A stretch of 15,243 nucleotides of DNA. It comes from an uncultured Oscillospiraceae bacterium (lineage in GTDB: Bacteria > Bacillota_A > Clostridia > Oscillospirales > Oscillospiraceae). Every line of letters starts with the position of its first letter. Position 1 is the first letter of the stretch. A program made the position numbers and the translations under genes. The DNA is taken from the NCBI GenBank assembly GCA_934635515.1, contig CAKTZK010000035.1, positions 1 to 15,243 of the forward strand, read 5' to 3'. Shown piece by piece: positions 4,726 to 12,833 of this stretch. The notes beneath the pieces are model-generated. The model did no database searches and was not told the DNA's origin. It was given only the letters and a program-made list of their open reading frames with translations.

Positions 4726-7347
4726 TCAGTATTTGTTCAGCGCCGCCCGGATCTCTTGCACCGCCGCATCCGACAGGCCATACATTGCCCCGGCCCTCTC
4801 ATCCAGTTGGACCCGGAGGGCCGCCCTTTCCTCGGGCGCTTCCGCCCGGTGCCCCGCCCGGCACAGGGCGGCTATTTCCCGGTGGAGGGTATCGGACGGA
4901 TCATATCGGGGAATATGGAGCTTATCCAGAACGTGGGCCGAAATGCTGGTGGGATTCATGTAGCACGCGACGCAGTAGCTCACCGGCGACGAGCTCAGCA
5001 CGCCGCATAGATAATAGGCCTCCGCCTCACAGTCGGTCCCCACGAACATGACCTTTTCATTGGGGATATACAGCTTTTCCCCTAAAAAATCGTCCCGGGC
5101 CGGGGCGATGACCGCGGTGATAAAGGACCGGGCAATATACCGCCAAGCCACTTTGTATTTTGAAAAGGTATACTCGCCCACCCGCGAAATGGCGTAAAAA
5201 TGCCGCGACTGGATCGCCCGTTCCCAGCCGGCAAAGCCCTTGCGGGCCTCCAGCTCGGCCCGGAAGGCGGTCAGGTAGTGCATCGTTTCGGGGGCGGCGG
5301 TGCGCAGGACGTCCTCCGCCACGGGGTATATCCTTGTCTGTGCCGTGTGAGGGCAGAGAATGTAGGACTCCGAGCGGACCGACCACCGGGAAATCTCGCT
5401 TCCCCGGACCAGGGGATACACAAAGTCGGGCTCCAGCTCCGCAGTCACCGCCCGGACCTTCCGCTTGGCCCGGTCCACCCGGTTGCGAACGGTCACATTT
5501 TCGCCCCGCTTCCCCATAATATCCAGATAGTAAACGGCATTGGCACCGCCGGTAAAGACGCCCGTGCGGGCCTTATAGGGATTGCTGCCCAAAACCGCGT
5601 CTATCACAGGGGCCAGGGCCGCCGGGGCGTTTATCCAGGGGGAGGCGGGGTCGTTTTTATCCGCGGGATAGGCGGCGGTCTTCTCCACATCCACAAAGGC
5701 CATGACCGACTCCGCCGTGGCATCCGGCGCCCGGGAGGCCCGCAGAAAGGACTTTCGCCTGGTCCAGCAGCTATAGGGCACGGGAAAGGTGTGCCTTTCG
5801 CCTTTCCGGATGAGGACCAGAGCGCTTCGGCTCTGGGCTCCCTCAAAGGGATTCACGTTGCCCAGGTCCTCCACCTGCAGCACCCGGAAGGGGATGTCTC
5901 CCTTTTCCAGCCGAAACCGGCGGAAGCCCGCCCCGTTTTGGGCCGACTTAAACATAGCCTGCCGCAGGACGAAGCAGAGAAGGCCCTTTTCCCTGAGAAA
6001 CCGGTCTATAACGATGCAGGTGACCAGGACGGAAATGTCCTCCTTTAAGAAGCTCAGCTCCCGGCCCCGGGCCCGGAGCAATCCGTACTCCGGCCAGAGA
6101 TGGCGGGACTTTTCCTTGTATTTTTGCGGAAGATACTCCCAGTTTACCCAGGGCGGATTGCCCACGACCACATCGGCCTTCTCCGAAAAAAAGGCGAAGA
6201 TCCGGTTTAGGAGGATGTTGGCCAGTATTCTCCGGTTGGTAAGGTCGTACCCCGCCAGACGATGACGCAGCTCCCGGCAGTCCTCGCGCCGGTCGATCAG
6301 CTGCAAAAGGCTGTCGGCGCAGAAGGAGGGCTGCTCCCGGGCGGCGCTCTCGCAGATAGAGTAGGGGAGCTCGCAGATCAGGCCGCAATTTGTGTCGATG
6401 ACCAGGACGTTCACCTTCTGCAGGGGCATATTGATGATGTCGTAATGGTATATGGGGATCACGAAGCCGGGGCGGGAGCCGATCCGGTCCAGGACTGCGG
6501 CCAGATAGTTGGCTTTTGCCGTGAGGACCGCCAGGGCGTTGATGTCGAAGCCGGCGACGCCGGCCGGCTGTGCCGGCTCCGCCCGCCGCAGATGCAAAAC
6601 CCGGGTCAAAAAGGTCCCGGCCCCGCAGGTGGGGTCCAGGAAGCGCAGGTCCCCCATGTTTTTCCCGCCGGCAGCTGCCGCGTCCTTTATGGCGCGGTCC
6701 GCAAGCCAGCCCGGGGTATAGTACTCCCCCAGGGCATGGCGGATCTCCTTGGGGAGCACCGTTTCATAAATAGACTTAAAGCTGTCCGGGGGGAAGGTCT
6801 GCAGAAACGCTTCCACGGAGGGGACCGTATTGACCGCCTCCAGGCAGGCCCGAAGTCTGCCGAAATGGGTCTCTATGGCCGGGTCCCGGTACTTCAGGAG
6901 CCAGGAAAACCAATCGTCATAGCAGTAATTGCAGATGCCCAGGCTTGCAAAGGCCTGGCCGGACAAAATGGACTCCATGGTGTCGCCGTCCCCGTCCTCC
7001 CGGGAAGCGGCGGCGCGGACCATGTTGTAGGCGATGAGCTTTATGAGCACGCTGTAGAAGGTCTGCAGGCATTTTAAAAGCCGGGTCAGGCTGACCTCCT
7101 CCGCCGCTTCAAATCCATACAGGGCGCATAGCTCCTGCCGGCGGATCTTGGTATTCCGGGAGAGGATCGCGTCCAGGTCCCCATAGGTGAGGGTCAGCTC
7201 GCTCTGCCACATGGGAAACAGGGGGTCTCCCCTATCCTGCAGTGCTTCCAGCTTATGATACAGGCAGTGGAGCATTTCCCGCTGGGCGGCGAACAGGGGG
7301 GAGTTTTTGTCCCGAAGCTGCGCGAGTATGGCGTGAAGATCGTACAT
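4726..7347 (-). CDS. N6-adenine DNA methyltransferase, Eco57I/type IIG-like, apparently orphan
   Basis: DNA methylase of 873 residues that would transfer a methyl group from S-adenosylmethionine to adenine. A helical N-terminal region (1-195) is followed by GEYYTP (207-212, motif X area), DPTCGAGTFL (238-247, SAM-binding motif I), GFDIN (266-270, motif II) and NPPW (397-400, catalytic motif IV). This is the gamma-class order with the target-recognition region in the C-terminal half; the region near YLCGVLSSSPVSY and the downstream IPRYDPSD resemble the C-terminal part of type IIG, LlaGI and PglX proteins. I see no PD-(D/E)xK nuclease motif in the N-terminal region. No partner gene flanks it. 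The start at 7345-7347 has AGGGGGG upstream. It could be a solitary epigenetic methylase, a relic of a restriction or defence locus, or a type IIG enzyme with an unrecognised nuclease. Confidence 0.85.
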   Translation of the reverse strand: MYDLHAILAQLRDKNSPLFAAQREMLHCLYHKLEALQDRGDPLFPMWQSELTLTYGDLDAILSRNTKIRRQELCALYGFEAAEEVSLTRLLKCLQTFYSVLIKLIAYNMVRAAASREDGDGDTMESILSGQAFASLGICNYCYDDWFSWLLKYRDPAIETHFGRLRACLEAVNTVPSVEAFLQTFPPDSFKSIYETVLPKEIRHALGEYYTPGWLADRAIKDAAAAGGKNMGDLRFLDPTCGAGTFLTRVLHLRRAEPAQPAGVAGFDINALAVLTAKANYLAAVLDRIGSRPGFVIPIYHYDIINMPLQKVNVLVIDTNCGLICELPYSICESAAREQPSFCADSLLQLIDRREDCRELRHRLAGYDLTNRRILANILLNRIFAFFSEKADVVVGNPPWVNWEYLPQKYKEKSRHLWPEYGLLRARGRELSFLKEDISVLVTCIVIDRFLREKGLLCFVLRQAMFKSAQNGAGFRRFRLEKGDIPFRVLQVEDLGNVNPFEGAQSRSALVLIRKGERHTFPVPYSCWTRRKSFLRASRAPDATAESVMAFVDVEKTAAYPADKNDPASPWINAPAALAPVIDAVLGSNPYKARTGVFTGGANAVYYLDIMGKRGENVTVRNRVDRAKRKVRAVTAELEPDFVYPLVRGSEISRWSVRSESYILCPHTAQTRIYPVAEDVLRTAAPETMHYLTAFRAELEARKGFAGWERAIQSRHFYAISRVGEYTFSKYKVAWRYIARSFITAVIAPARDDFLGEKLYIPNEKVMFVGTDCEAEAYYLCGVLSSSPVSYCVACYMNPTSISAHVLDKLHIPRYDPSDTLHREIAALCRAGHRAEAPEERAALRVQLDERAGAMYGLSDAAVQEIRAALNKY

Positions 7348-7390
7348 AAAAGCCCCCCTGCGTGAAAAATACTGTACTTATGTCAGGACC

Positions 7391-7419
7391 ATATTACAAT
7401 AGTTTCCTTTCAAATGCAA
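7391..7419 (-). promoter_or_regulatory. Possible promoter of the methylase gene
   Basis: On the minus strand TTGCAT (7414-7419), 17-bp spacer, TAATAT (7391-7396), about 44 bases before the start codon. Both boxes match the consensus only partly. Confidence 0.35.
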
Positions 7420-7442
7420 GCCGCCGGGGACGTGCGGCGGAA

Positions 7443-7474
7443 GTAAAAGCGGCGCCGAAAGGCGCCGCTTTTAC
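7443..7474 (-). terminator. Terminator at the end of the pgeF-folA operon
   Basis: Perfect 14-bp stem GTAAAAGCGGCGCC (7443-7456) and GGCGCCGCTTTTAC (7461-7474) with a tetraloop (GAAA on plus, TTTC on minus). It begins 19 bases after the folA stop. The U-rich part is within the stem (TTTTAC), so tail strength is moderate. It separates folA from the methylase promoter. Confidence 0.82.
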
Positions 7475-7493
7475 GGATGGAAGCTTTATGATC

Positions 7494-7976
7494 TTATGGC
7501 TCGGTTTTTTCGTACTCCACATATTGGAATTTCAGACCGTTTTCCTCCAGCACTTCGCTGACAGAGACGGGCTTCCAGTGGGGGTCTTGGTCCAAATTGG
7601 GGAAGAAAGCGTCCGCCGGGGCGTCGGCAAAAACCTTGGTGACATAGACCCGGGTGCAGTAAGGCAGGAGCTGAGCATATACCTCCTGGCCGCCGATGAC
7701 GAAAGCCTCGTCCCCAGCCAGGGCCACCGCTTCTTTCAAAGAGCGGACCACCTCCGCCCGGTCCGGGGTAAAGTTGTCCCGGCGGGTCAGCACCAGGCTG
7801 CGGCGGTTTGGCAGGCCCCGGCCTCCGGGAAGCGATTCTAAAGTCTTGCGGCCCATGACCACCGTGTGGCCGGTGGTGAGGGCCTTGAAGCGCTGCAGGT
7901 CGGCGGAAATGCGGAACAGCAGCTGCCCGTCTCTGCCGATGCCCCAGTTTTGGCTCACGGCCACAATAGCCCTCAT
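7494..7976 (-). CDS. folA: Dihydrofolate reductase
   Basis: NADPH-dependent reduction of dihydrofolate to tetrahydrofolate; it regenerates the cofactor oxidised by thymidylate synthase. 160 residues, typical length. N-terminal MRAIVAVSQNWGIGRDGQLL is the DHFR strand and Met20-type loop, Asp26 (ISADLQRFK) is the catalytic acid, MGRKTLESLP (41-50) and VIGGQEVY (93-100) bind NADPH. The usual LPW before the catalytic helix is LLF here. The ATG at 7974-7976 is chosen because the protein homology begins there and GAGGG lies 7 bases upstream, overlapping the thyA stop codon; the open frame continues upstream only as an overlap with thyA. Ten bases separate it from thyA, so translation is probably coupled. 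Confidence 0.95.
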   Translation of the reverse strand: MRAIVAVSQNWGIGRDGQLLFRISADLQRFKALTTGHTVVMGRKTLESLPGGRGLPNRRSLVLTRRDNFTPDRAEVVRSLKEAVALAGDEAFVIGGQEVYAQLLPYCTRVYVTKVFADAPADAFFPNLDQDPHWKPVSVSEVLEENGLKFQYVEYEKTEP

Positions 7977-7986
7977 AGGCGCGCCC

Positions 7987-8817
7987 TCATATAGCCACGG
8001 GGATCTTGTCCTCAAAGGGCTGGGGATCGTAGCCCTCCAGGGAAAAGCTGTCCCGGGTGAACTGGTAGAAGTCGGTAACGGTGGGGTCCATGACGAATTT
8101 CGGTGCCGGGCGGGGGTCCTTTTCCAGCATCTTCTCGATGATGGGCACATGCCGGTCGTAGATGTGGGCGTCGGCAATGACGTGGACCAGCTCCCCGGCC
8201 TCCAGGCCCGACACCTGGGCCATCATGTGCACCAGCACCGCGTACTGGACCACGTTCCAGTTGTTGGCGGCCAGCATATCCTGGCTGCGCTGGTTTAAAA
8301 TGGCGTTGAGGGTGCAGCCGGAGACATTGAAGGTCATGGAGTAGGCGCAGGGGTAGAGGGCCATCTCGTGGAGGTCCTGGAAGTTATAAATATTCGTGAG
8401 GATGCGGCGGCTGGCGGGGTTGTGCTTCAGATCGTAGAGCACCCGGTCCACCTGGTCCATGTCCCCTTCGGGATAGTGGTGCTTGACGGAAAGCTGGTAT
8501 CCATAGGCCTTGCCGATGGAGCCGGTCTCGTCGGCCCAGCTGTCCCAGATGTGGCCGCGGAGATCCTTTATATTATTGGACTTCTGCTGCCAAATCCACA
8601 GGAGCTCGTCGATGCAGGTCTTAAAATAGGTACGGCGCAGGGTCAGGATGGGAAACTCCTCTTTCAGGTCATAGCGATTCACGATGCCGAACTTTTTCAC
8701 CGTGTGGGCGGGGGTGCCGTCCTCCCAGTGGGGACGCACGGCCAGGTTGGTGTCCCAGACGCCATGCTCCAGAATGTCACGGCAGTTGGCCTTAAAAATC
8801 TCGTCGGCGCGGCTCAC
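7987..8817 (-). CDS. thyA: Thymidylate synthase, Bacillus phi3T/ThyA-like subgroup
   Basis: Converts dUMP to dTMP with methylene-tetrahydrofolate, producing dihydrofolate for the adjacent FolA. 276 residues. The nucleophile is Cys157 in LYPCAYSMTF, where most ThyA proteins have PPCH. The QRSQD motif (176-180) is present but followed by MLAANNWN rather than FLGIPFN, then QYAVLVHMMAQ; HIYDRH (218-223) is conserved. These features match the phi3T-type ThyA branch known from Bacillus rather than the E. coli branch. The start is GTG (8815-8817) with AAGGAGG 8 bases upstream. It lies 17 bases after the Mur ligase stop. Confidence 0.95.
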   Translation of the reverse strand: MSRADEIFKANCRDILEHGVWDTNLAVRPHWEDGTPAHTVKKFGIVNRYDLKEEFPILTLRRTYFKTCIDELLWIWQQKSNNIKDLRGHIWDSWADETGSIGKAYGYQLSVKHHYPEGDMDQVDRVLYDLKHNPASRRILTNIYNFQDLHEMALYPCAYSMTFNVSGCTLNAILNQRSQDMLAANNWNVVQYAVLVHMMAQVSGLEAGELVHVIADAHIYDRHVPIIEKMLEKDPRPAPKFVMDPTVTDFYQFTRDSFSLEGYDPQPFEDKIPVAI

Positions 8818-8834
8818 AGGCAGGCCCTCCTTTT

Positions 8835-10319
8835 TTATCTCTCGTTTTCCAGCTCGGCCACCACGCGCTTGGCGATGACCGGGTCGGACTCATAGTGGAC
8901 ATAGACACCGTTTACCCGCTGGGTGTCCTCGTCGCCCTTGCCCCCCAGCACCACCACGGAGCCTGCCGGGGCCTCCCGCAGAGCGCGCTCTACGGCGATG
9001 ACACGGTCCGGCTCAATGATGACCTCCGCCTTTCCGTCCGCCGCGGCATGGGCAAGGCGGGTGTCGATGTCCCGGGGGTCCTCCAGGTCCGGGTCGTCGG
9101 CGGTGAAGAACACACGGTCGGCGTACCGGCCGCAGGCCTCGCCCACGCCCTGAATGCGGGCGGGGGAACGCTGCCCGGCCACACCGATGACCACGGTGAC
9201 GAACTTATCCGGGTAGTCCTTTTTCAGGGCCTTCAGCACCGCCTGGCAGCTGATGCCGTTGTGCATATAGTTGATGAAGATCTTCAGGCCCGCGCCCTCC
9301 ATCACATCCGCCCGGCCCGGCACCACCAGGTGCTCCAGAGCGGCGGAGATAACGGCGGGGTCGCCGCCCATGTCCCGGCCCACGGCAATGGCCGTGAGGG
9401 CATTCTCAATATTGAAAAGGCCGTCCATGCCCACCTTATAAATGTCCTGGCGGCCGGTGGCCTTTTCTGTGACGGTGAAGGCATAGCCCCGGGGGAGCTT
9501 CTGCACATTCGAGGCGGTATAGTCGCTCTCGCCGTCCTCGTCCATGCCCACCACAAGGGTGCGCCCGGCCTTTTGGGCGGCGGCAAGCACATGGTCAAAA
9601 TAGTCCGTGCTGCGGACGATGATGGCGGTGTCGGAATTTTCCAGCAGGGCCTCCTTGCACTTGAGGTAGTCCTCCATGGTGGGATGCTCATGGGCGGAGA
9701 TGTGGTCGGGGCCGATGTCCAGGAAAATGCCGTAGCGGAAGTGCTGGCCGTAGGTGCGGTGGACCTGGTAGGCCTGGCTGCTGATCTCAGCGGTGACCAC
9801 GGGCAGCTTGTGCTCCCGGGCCTCGGCAAAGAGCTGCTGCATTTCCAGGGATTCGGGGGTGGTCAGATGGGTGTAGGTCACCTCACCGCCCAGGTCGTGC
9901 TCCATGCCGGAGAGAAGGCCGGTCTTGGTGCCGGTCACAGCGTCCATAACGGCGCGGGTCATATAGGTGGTGGTGGTTTTCCCCTTGGTGCCGGTGATGC
10001 CTACCAGGGTAAAGGCACGGGAGGGGTGGTCATAGAACCACTGGGCCGTCAGGCTCTGGGCCTTGCGCACGTCGCTGACCAAAATAGCGGGCAGGTCGCT
10101 CTCCAGCTCCTCCTGGGCCAGATAGCACACGGCCCCGGCCTCCCGGGCCTTTTCCAGGTACTCGGGCTTAAAGCCGTAGCCCTTGCAGATAAACAGGTCG
10201 CCGGGTTTGACGGCGCGGGAGTCGTTGCTGACACCCAGAATGTCCACATTCCGGCCTATGCCCCGCAGCAGCAGGCCGCCGGAGCGCAAAACGGATTCCA
10301 GTTCGGTTGTTTGTTTCAT
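8835..10319 (-). CDS. MurE-family UDP-N-acetylmuramoyl-peptide ligase, divergent
   Basis: ATP-dependent Mur ligase, 494 residues, adding an amino acid to UDP-MurNAc-L-Ala-D-Glu if it is a true MurE. The N-terminal domain holds GVSNDSRAVKPGDLF (29-43), the P-loop is GTKGKTTTT (110-118), TTPESLEMQ (153-161) and AEISSQAY (177-184) follow, and Lys222 in YLKCKEALL is the likely carbamylated lysine. The C-terminal substrate motif is DDPD (408-411), unlike DNPR of meso-diaminopimelate enzymes and closer to the acidic/neutral motifs of lysine-type MurE. The canonical DYAH is NYMH (350-353), and the GGDRD segment is GVAGQRS. The start at 10317-10319 has AGGAGG 8 bases upstream; a longer frame beginning at 10358 lacks a site. 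It may be a lysine-type MurE, or a paralogue with another substrate. Confidence 0.82.
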   Translation of the reverse strand: MKQTTELESVLRSGGLLLRGIGRNVDILGVSNDSRAVKPGDLFICKGYGFKPEYLEKAREAGAVCYLAQEELESDLPAILVSDVRKAQSLTAQWFYDHPSRAFTLVGITGTKGKTTTTYMTRAVMDAVTGTKTGLLSGMEHDLGGEVTYTHLTTPESLEMQQLFAEAREHKLPVVTAEISSQAYQVHRTYGQHFRYGIFLDIGPDHISAHEHPTMEDYLKCKEALLENSDTAIIVRSTDYFDHVLAAAQKAGRTLVVGMDEDGESDYTASNVQKLPRGYAFTVTEKATGRQDIYKVGMDGLFNIENALTAIAVGRDMGGDPAVISAALEHLVVPGRADVMEGAGLKIFINYMHNGISCQAVLKALKKDYPDKFVTVVIGVAGQRSPARIQGVGEACGRYADRVFFTADDPDLEDPRDIDTRLAHAAADGKAEVIIEPDRVIAVERALREAPAGSVVVLGGKGDEDTQRVNGVYVHYESDPVIAKRVVAELENER

Positions 10320-10363
10320 AAAAGGAACCTCCTTTTTGTCATTGGAATGGATCAACAAAAAAC

Positions 10364-11920
10364 TCAGGAAAAATGGATCTTCCAGTCCTGCAGATCATAA
10401 AACGGATCAGTGATGGAGGGGGTGACGCCCTCGATGGCACCGGAGGTGGTGAGGATAGAGCTGCGGGCAAAGCAGATGGGCGCGATGGGCGTCTGCTGCC
10501 GAAAGGCCTCGTACAGCTTGGCCGCCGCCTCCGTGTGGGCTTCGCCCACGGCGGTGCGCTCGGCAGTGAGCAGGGCGGTGAAATTGGCGTCATTAAAGCG
10601 GCCATAGTTATCGGAGCCGCCGGTGGAGAGCAGGTCCGTCAGGTCCCAGTCGGCGGTCATTTTATACTCGCCGTAGTAGAGATCGAAGCGGCCGCTTTTC
10701 AGCCGGGAGACAAAGTCGCTCCAGGGCACAGCCTCCACGGTAACGCGCAGGGCGGAGGTGCTGAGGGCGGCGGCGATTTTCGCGGCGGCGCTCTGCTTAT
10801 GGGTGTTCTCGGAATTCACCAGCAGGGTCACGGACACGGGCTCCGCGCCGCTGCCGAACCCGGCGGCGGTGACGGCGGAGGTGAAGCTATCCGGTGAATA
10901 AACCGCGTCCAGGTCCTTGGGATAGAGGGCGGAGGACGGATTCACCGGGAACTGGGCCGCCGCCCCGTGGCCCATGAGGAAGGAGCTGACGCAGCCGGCC
11001 CGGTCGATCCCCAGGCTCACGGCCCGGCGCAGGTCGGCGTTGTTAAAGGGGGCGCGGGAGGTATTGAAGCCCAGGTAGTGCAGCACGGTGGTGTCCGCGT
11101 CGGTAAAGTCGCCGGAGGACATGGTGCCGGTGGAAGCGGTGTTGGACAGGTCGCAGCGCAGCAGCTGCACCTCCCGGGCGTAAAAGGCGTAGGAAACGGT
11201 GTCGCTGTTTTTGCAGGTGTAGAGGTCCACCCGGTCCATGGGCAGCTTCAGCTGCTGCCACCAGGAGGTATTGGCGGTGAGATAGGCGCTCTCGGTGCCG
11301 GAGGCGGCCACGTAGGTGTAGCGTCCGGTGCCGGTGGGCACCAGATCTCCCTCGGTGCCGGACTTCACAATGGGAATATCCAGCAGGGAGATGAAGGACG
11401 AATTGGGGCGGCTGAGGCGGATGGTCAGGGTCTGGGAGCCGCTGGCGGAGATGTCCGACACCTGGCTCAGCCGGCCGCCGTAGCGGGCCGAGGACTGGGC
11501 CCGGCGAAGGGTGGCCGCCGCGTCGGACGCGGTGAAGGCTGTCCCGTCGGAAAAGGTTACGCCGCTGCGCAGGCGAATGGTCCAGGTGTAGCTGGCGGCG
11601 TCATAGCTCCAGGACTCAGCCAGGACCGCCTCCGGCTCCAGGGTCAGACTCAGGCGCACCAGGCCCTCGTAGAGGAGCTGGCCGATGTCCTGCTGGGTAC
11701 CGTCTGCGCAGGTGACGGGGTCCAGGGTCAGGCCCTGGAGATAGGGCAGGGAAAAGGAGGAGATGGTGGTACTTTTATTCTTCTCCTTTTGCTTGTAGTA
11801 GTCGGCCAGCTCGTTATAGATCTCATTGGAGTCGGCGTCGGCATCGCCGCCGCTGCAGCCCAGCAGCGGAAGGACCAGGCAGAGGGTCAGAAGCAGGGAT
11901 ACAAGTCGCTTTTTGTTCAT
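10364..11920 (-). CDS. Peptide-binding lipoprotein of an ABC transporter (SBP_bac_5 family)
   Basis: Membrane-anchored extracytoplasmic solute-binding protein, 518 residues, normal for the OppA/DppA family. Signal peptide with lipobox LPLLGC (Cys22), then an acidic linker. Family landmarks: LLYEGLVRLSLTLEPEAVLAE-type start, SYTWTIRLRSGVTFSDGTAF (consensus W-F-LR-GVkFsdG), later RRAVSLGIDR, and a C-terminal lobe with TLLVNSENTHKQSAA. The ATG (11918-11920) overlaps the pgeF stop as ATGA and has GGAGG 7 bases upstream within pgeF. No permease or ATPase is nearby, so it works with a transporter encoded elsewhere or as a stand-alone binder. Position between pgeF and a Mur ligase hints at cell-wall peptides as ligand, as for MppA in E. 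coli; this is inference. Confidence 0.9.
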   Translation of the reverse strand: MNKKRLVSLLLTLCLVLPLLGCSGGDADADSNEIYNELADYYKQKEKNKSTTISSFSLPYLQGLTLDPVTCADGTQQDIGQLLYEGLVRLSLTLEPEAVLAESWSYDAASYTWTIRLRSGVTFSDGTAFTASDAAATLRRAQSSARYGGRLSQVSDISASGSQTLTIRLSRPNSSFISLLDIPIVKSGTEGDLVPTGTGRYTYVAASGTESAYLTANTSWWQQLKLPMDRVDLYTCKNSDTVSYAFYAREVQLLRCDLSNTASTGTMSSGDFTDADTTVLHYLGFNTSRAPFNNADLRRAVSLGIDRAGCVSSFLMGHGAAAQFPVNPSSALYPKDLDAVYSPDSFTSAVTAAGFGSGAEPVSVTLLVNSENTHKQSAAAKIAAALSTSALRVTVEAVPWSDFVSRLKSGRFDLYYGEYKMTADWDLTDLLSTGGSDNYGRFNDANFTALLTAERTAVGEAHTEAAAKLYEAFRQQTPIAPICFARSSILTTSGAIEGVTPSITDPFYDLQDWKIHFS

Positions 11921-12729
11921 GACAGTTCCTCCAGGGCGATCAGAGCGGCCTGCACGCCACGGGCATTGCCCACCTTGCGGTGGGACCAATACAGGTCCTG
12001 GCGGCAAGCGGAGCAGTGACTGCAGACGTCGATGCGCGTTACCCCCAGCTTTTCCAGCCAGTGGGCATTGATGCCTTTCAGGTCCACATGCCACTTTTCG
12101 CCCCGGCGGATCATGTAGGGGTCGGCCTCCGGGCCCAGGGCATCGTGCATGGCCTCGGGCACATCGTCGCCCGTTTCAAAGCAGCACTGCCCGATGGCCG
12201 GGCCGATGGCGCAGATAAGGTCCCCCGGCTCTGTGCCGAAGGCGTCGTGCATGGCCAGGGCGGTCTTCCCGGCCAGGCCCTTGGCTACGCCCCGCCAGCC
12301 CGCGTGGACGGAGCCGATGGCCCGGCGCACCGGGTCAAAGAGCAGAACGGTGCCGCAGTCGGCGGAGAGGGAGACCAGGGAGAGCCCGGGCTGATCGGTG
12401 ATGAGGGCATCTATTTCATTGTAATCCCGGGGGACGAACACGCCCTTCCCGGCGTCCTCCCGGGTGACGATACGGATATTATCCGAGTGGGTCTGCTGGG
12501 TCAGGACCACGCCCTGGGGGTCTACGCCCACAACGGCGCAGAATCGGCGGTAGTTCTCGCGGACGTTCTCCATGTCGTCGCCCCGGCTGACACCCAGGTT
12601 GAGACTGTCCCACGGGGCGGGGCTGACGCCGCCCATGCGGGTGGAAAAGCCGTGACGCACCGGCGCACCGTCCAGCAGGGAGCTGGACAGCCATAGCAGG
12701 TCGTTATTTTGATGGGTGAGAAAGGACAT
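11917..12729 (-). CDS. pgeF: Peptidoglycan editing factor PgeF / YfiH-YlmD multicopper-oxidase-fold protein
   Basis: Cytoplasmic enzyme of the YfiH/DUF152 family, 270 residues. Known members act as polyphenol oxidase or purine nucleoside phosphorylase in vitro, and E. coli PgeF removes wrongly built UDP-MurNAc-L-Ser precursors. The metal site is complete: His81 (TQQTHSDN), Cys125 (SADCGT), His142 (GSVHAGWRG). The C-terminal CSHCSACRQDLYWSHR (236-251) is the family's end motif in a Cys-rich form common in Clostridia. Start at 12727-12729 with AAGGAG 7 bases upstream. First visible gene of the operon; its stop overlaps the start of the lipoprotein gene. An editing role fits the downstream Mur ligase. 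Confidence 0.92.
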   Translation of the reverse strand: MSFLTHQNNDLLWLSSSLLDGAPVRHGFSTRMGGVSPAPWDSLNLGVSRGDDMENVRENYRRFCAVVGVDPQGVVLTQQTHSDNIRIVTREDAGKGVFVPRDYNEIDALITDQPGLSLVSLSADCGTVLLFDPVRRAIGSVHAGWRGVAKGLAGKTALAMHDAFGTEPGDLICAIGPAIGQCCFETGDDVPEAMHDALGPEADPYMIRRGEKWHVDLKGINAHWLEKLGVTRIDVCSHCSACRQDLYWSHRKVGNARGVQAALIALEELS

Positions 12730-12770
12730 GACGGAACTCCTTAAAAAGGGATGGATGAGTGGGGGGTACG

Positions 12771-12806
12771 GATTGCCACAGCCAGTGTGCGCACTGGCTT
12801 CGCAAT
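12771..12806. repeat. Small palindromic intergenic repeat (REP/MITE-like)
   Basis: AGCCAGTG (12780-12787), loop TGCG, CACTGGCT (12792-12799) form a perfect 8-bp stem, extended after an internal loop by ATTGC (12772-12776) with GCAAT (12802-12806). The outer sequence (GATTGC...GCAATGACA) resembles dispersed palindromes seen in many genomes. It sits in the 104-base gap between secA and pgeF and could end the secA transcript, though no T-tract follows the stem. I see no convincing promoter for pgeF in this gap. Confidence 0.5.
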
Positions 12807-12833
12807 GACAGGGTATAGGCGAGATTGAATTTT

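Noticed and set aside
4726..7347. BREX PglX or DISARM methylase as part of a defence island
   Set aside because: The methylase resembles those families in its core, but it is shorter than PglX and none of the partner genes (pglZ, brxC, drm genes) is in the window.
8895..10400. Open frame of about 500 codons on the plus strand opposite the Mur ligase
   Set aside because: Antisense shadow of a clear Mur ligase; composition biased to Gly, His, Ala and Val with no domain and no ribosome site.
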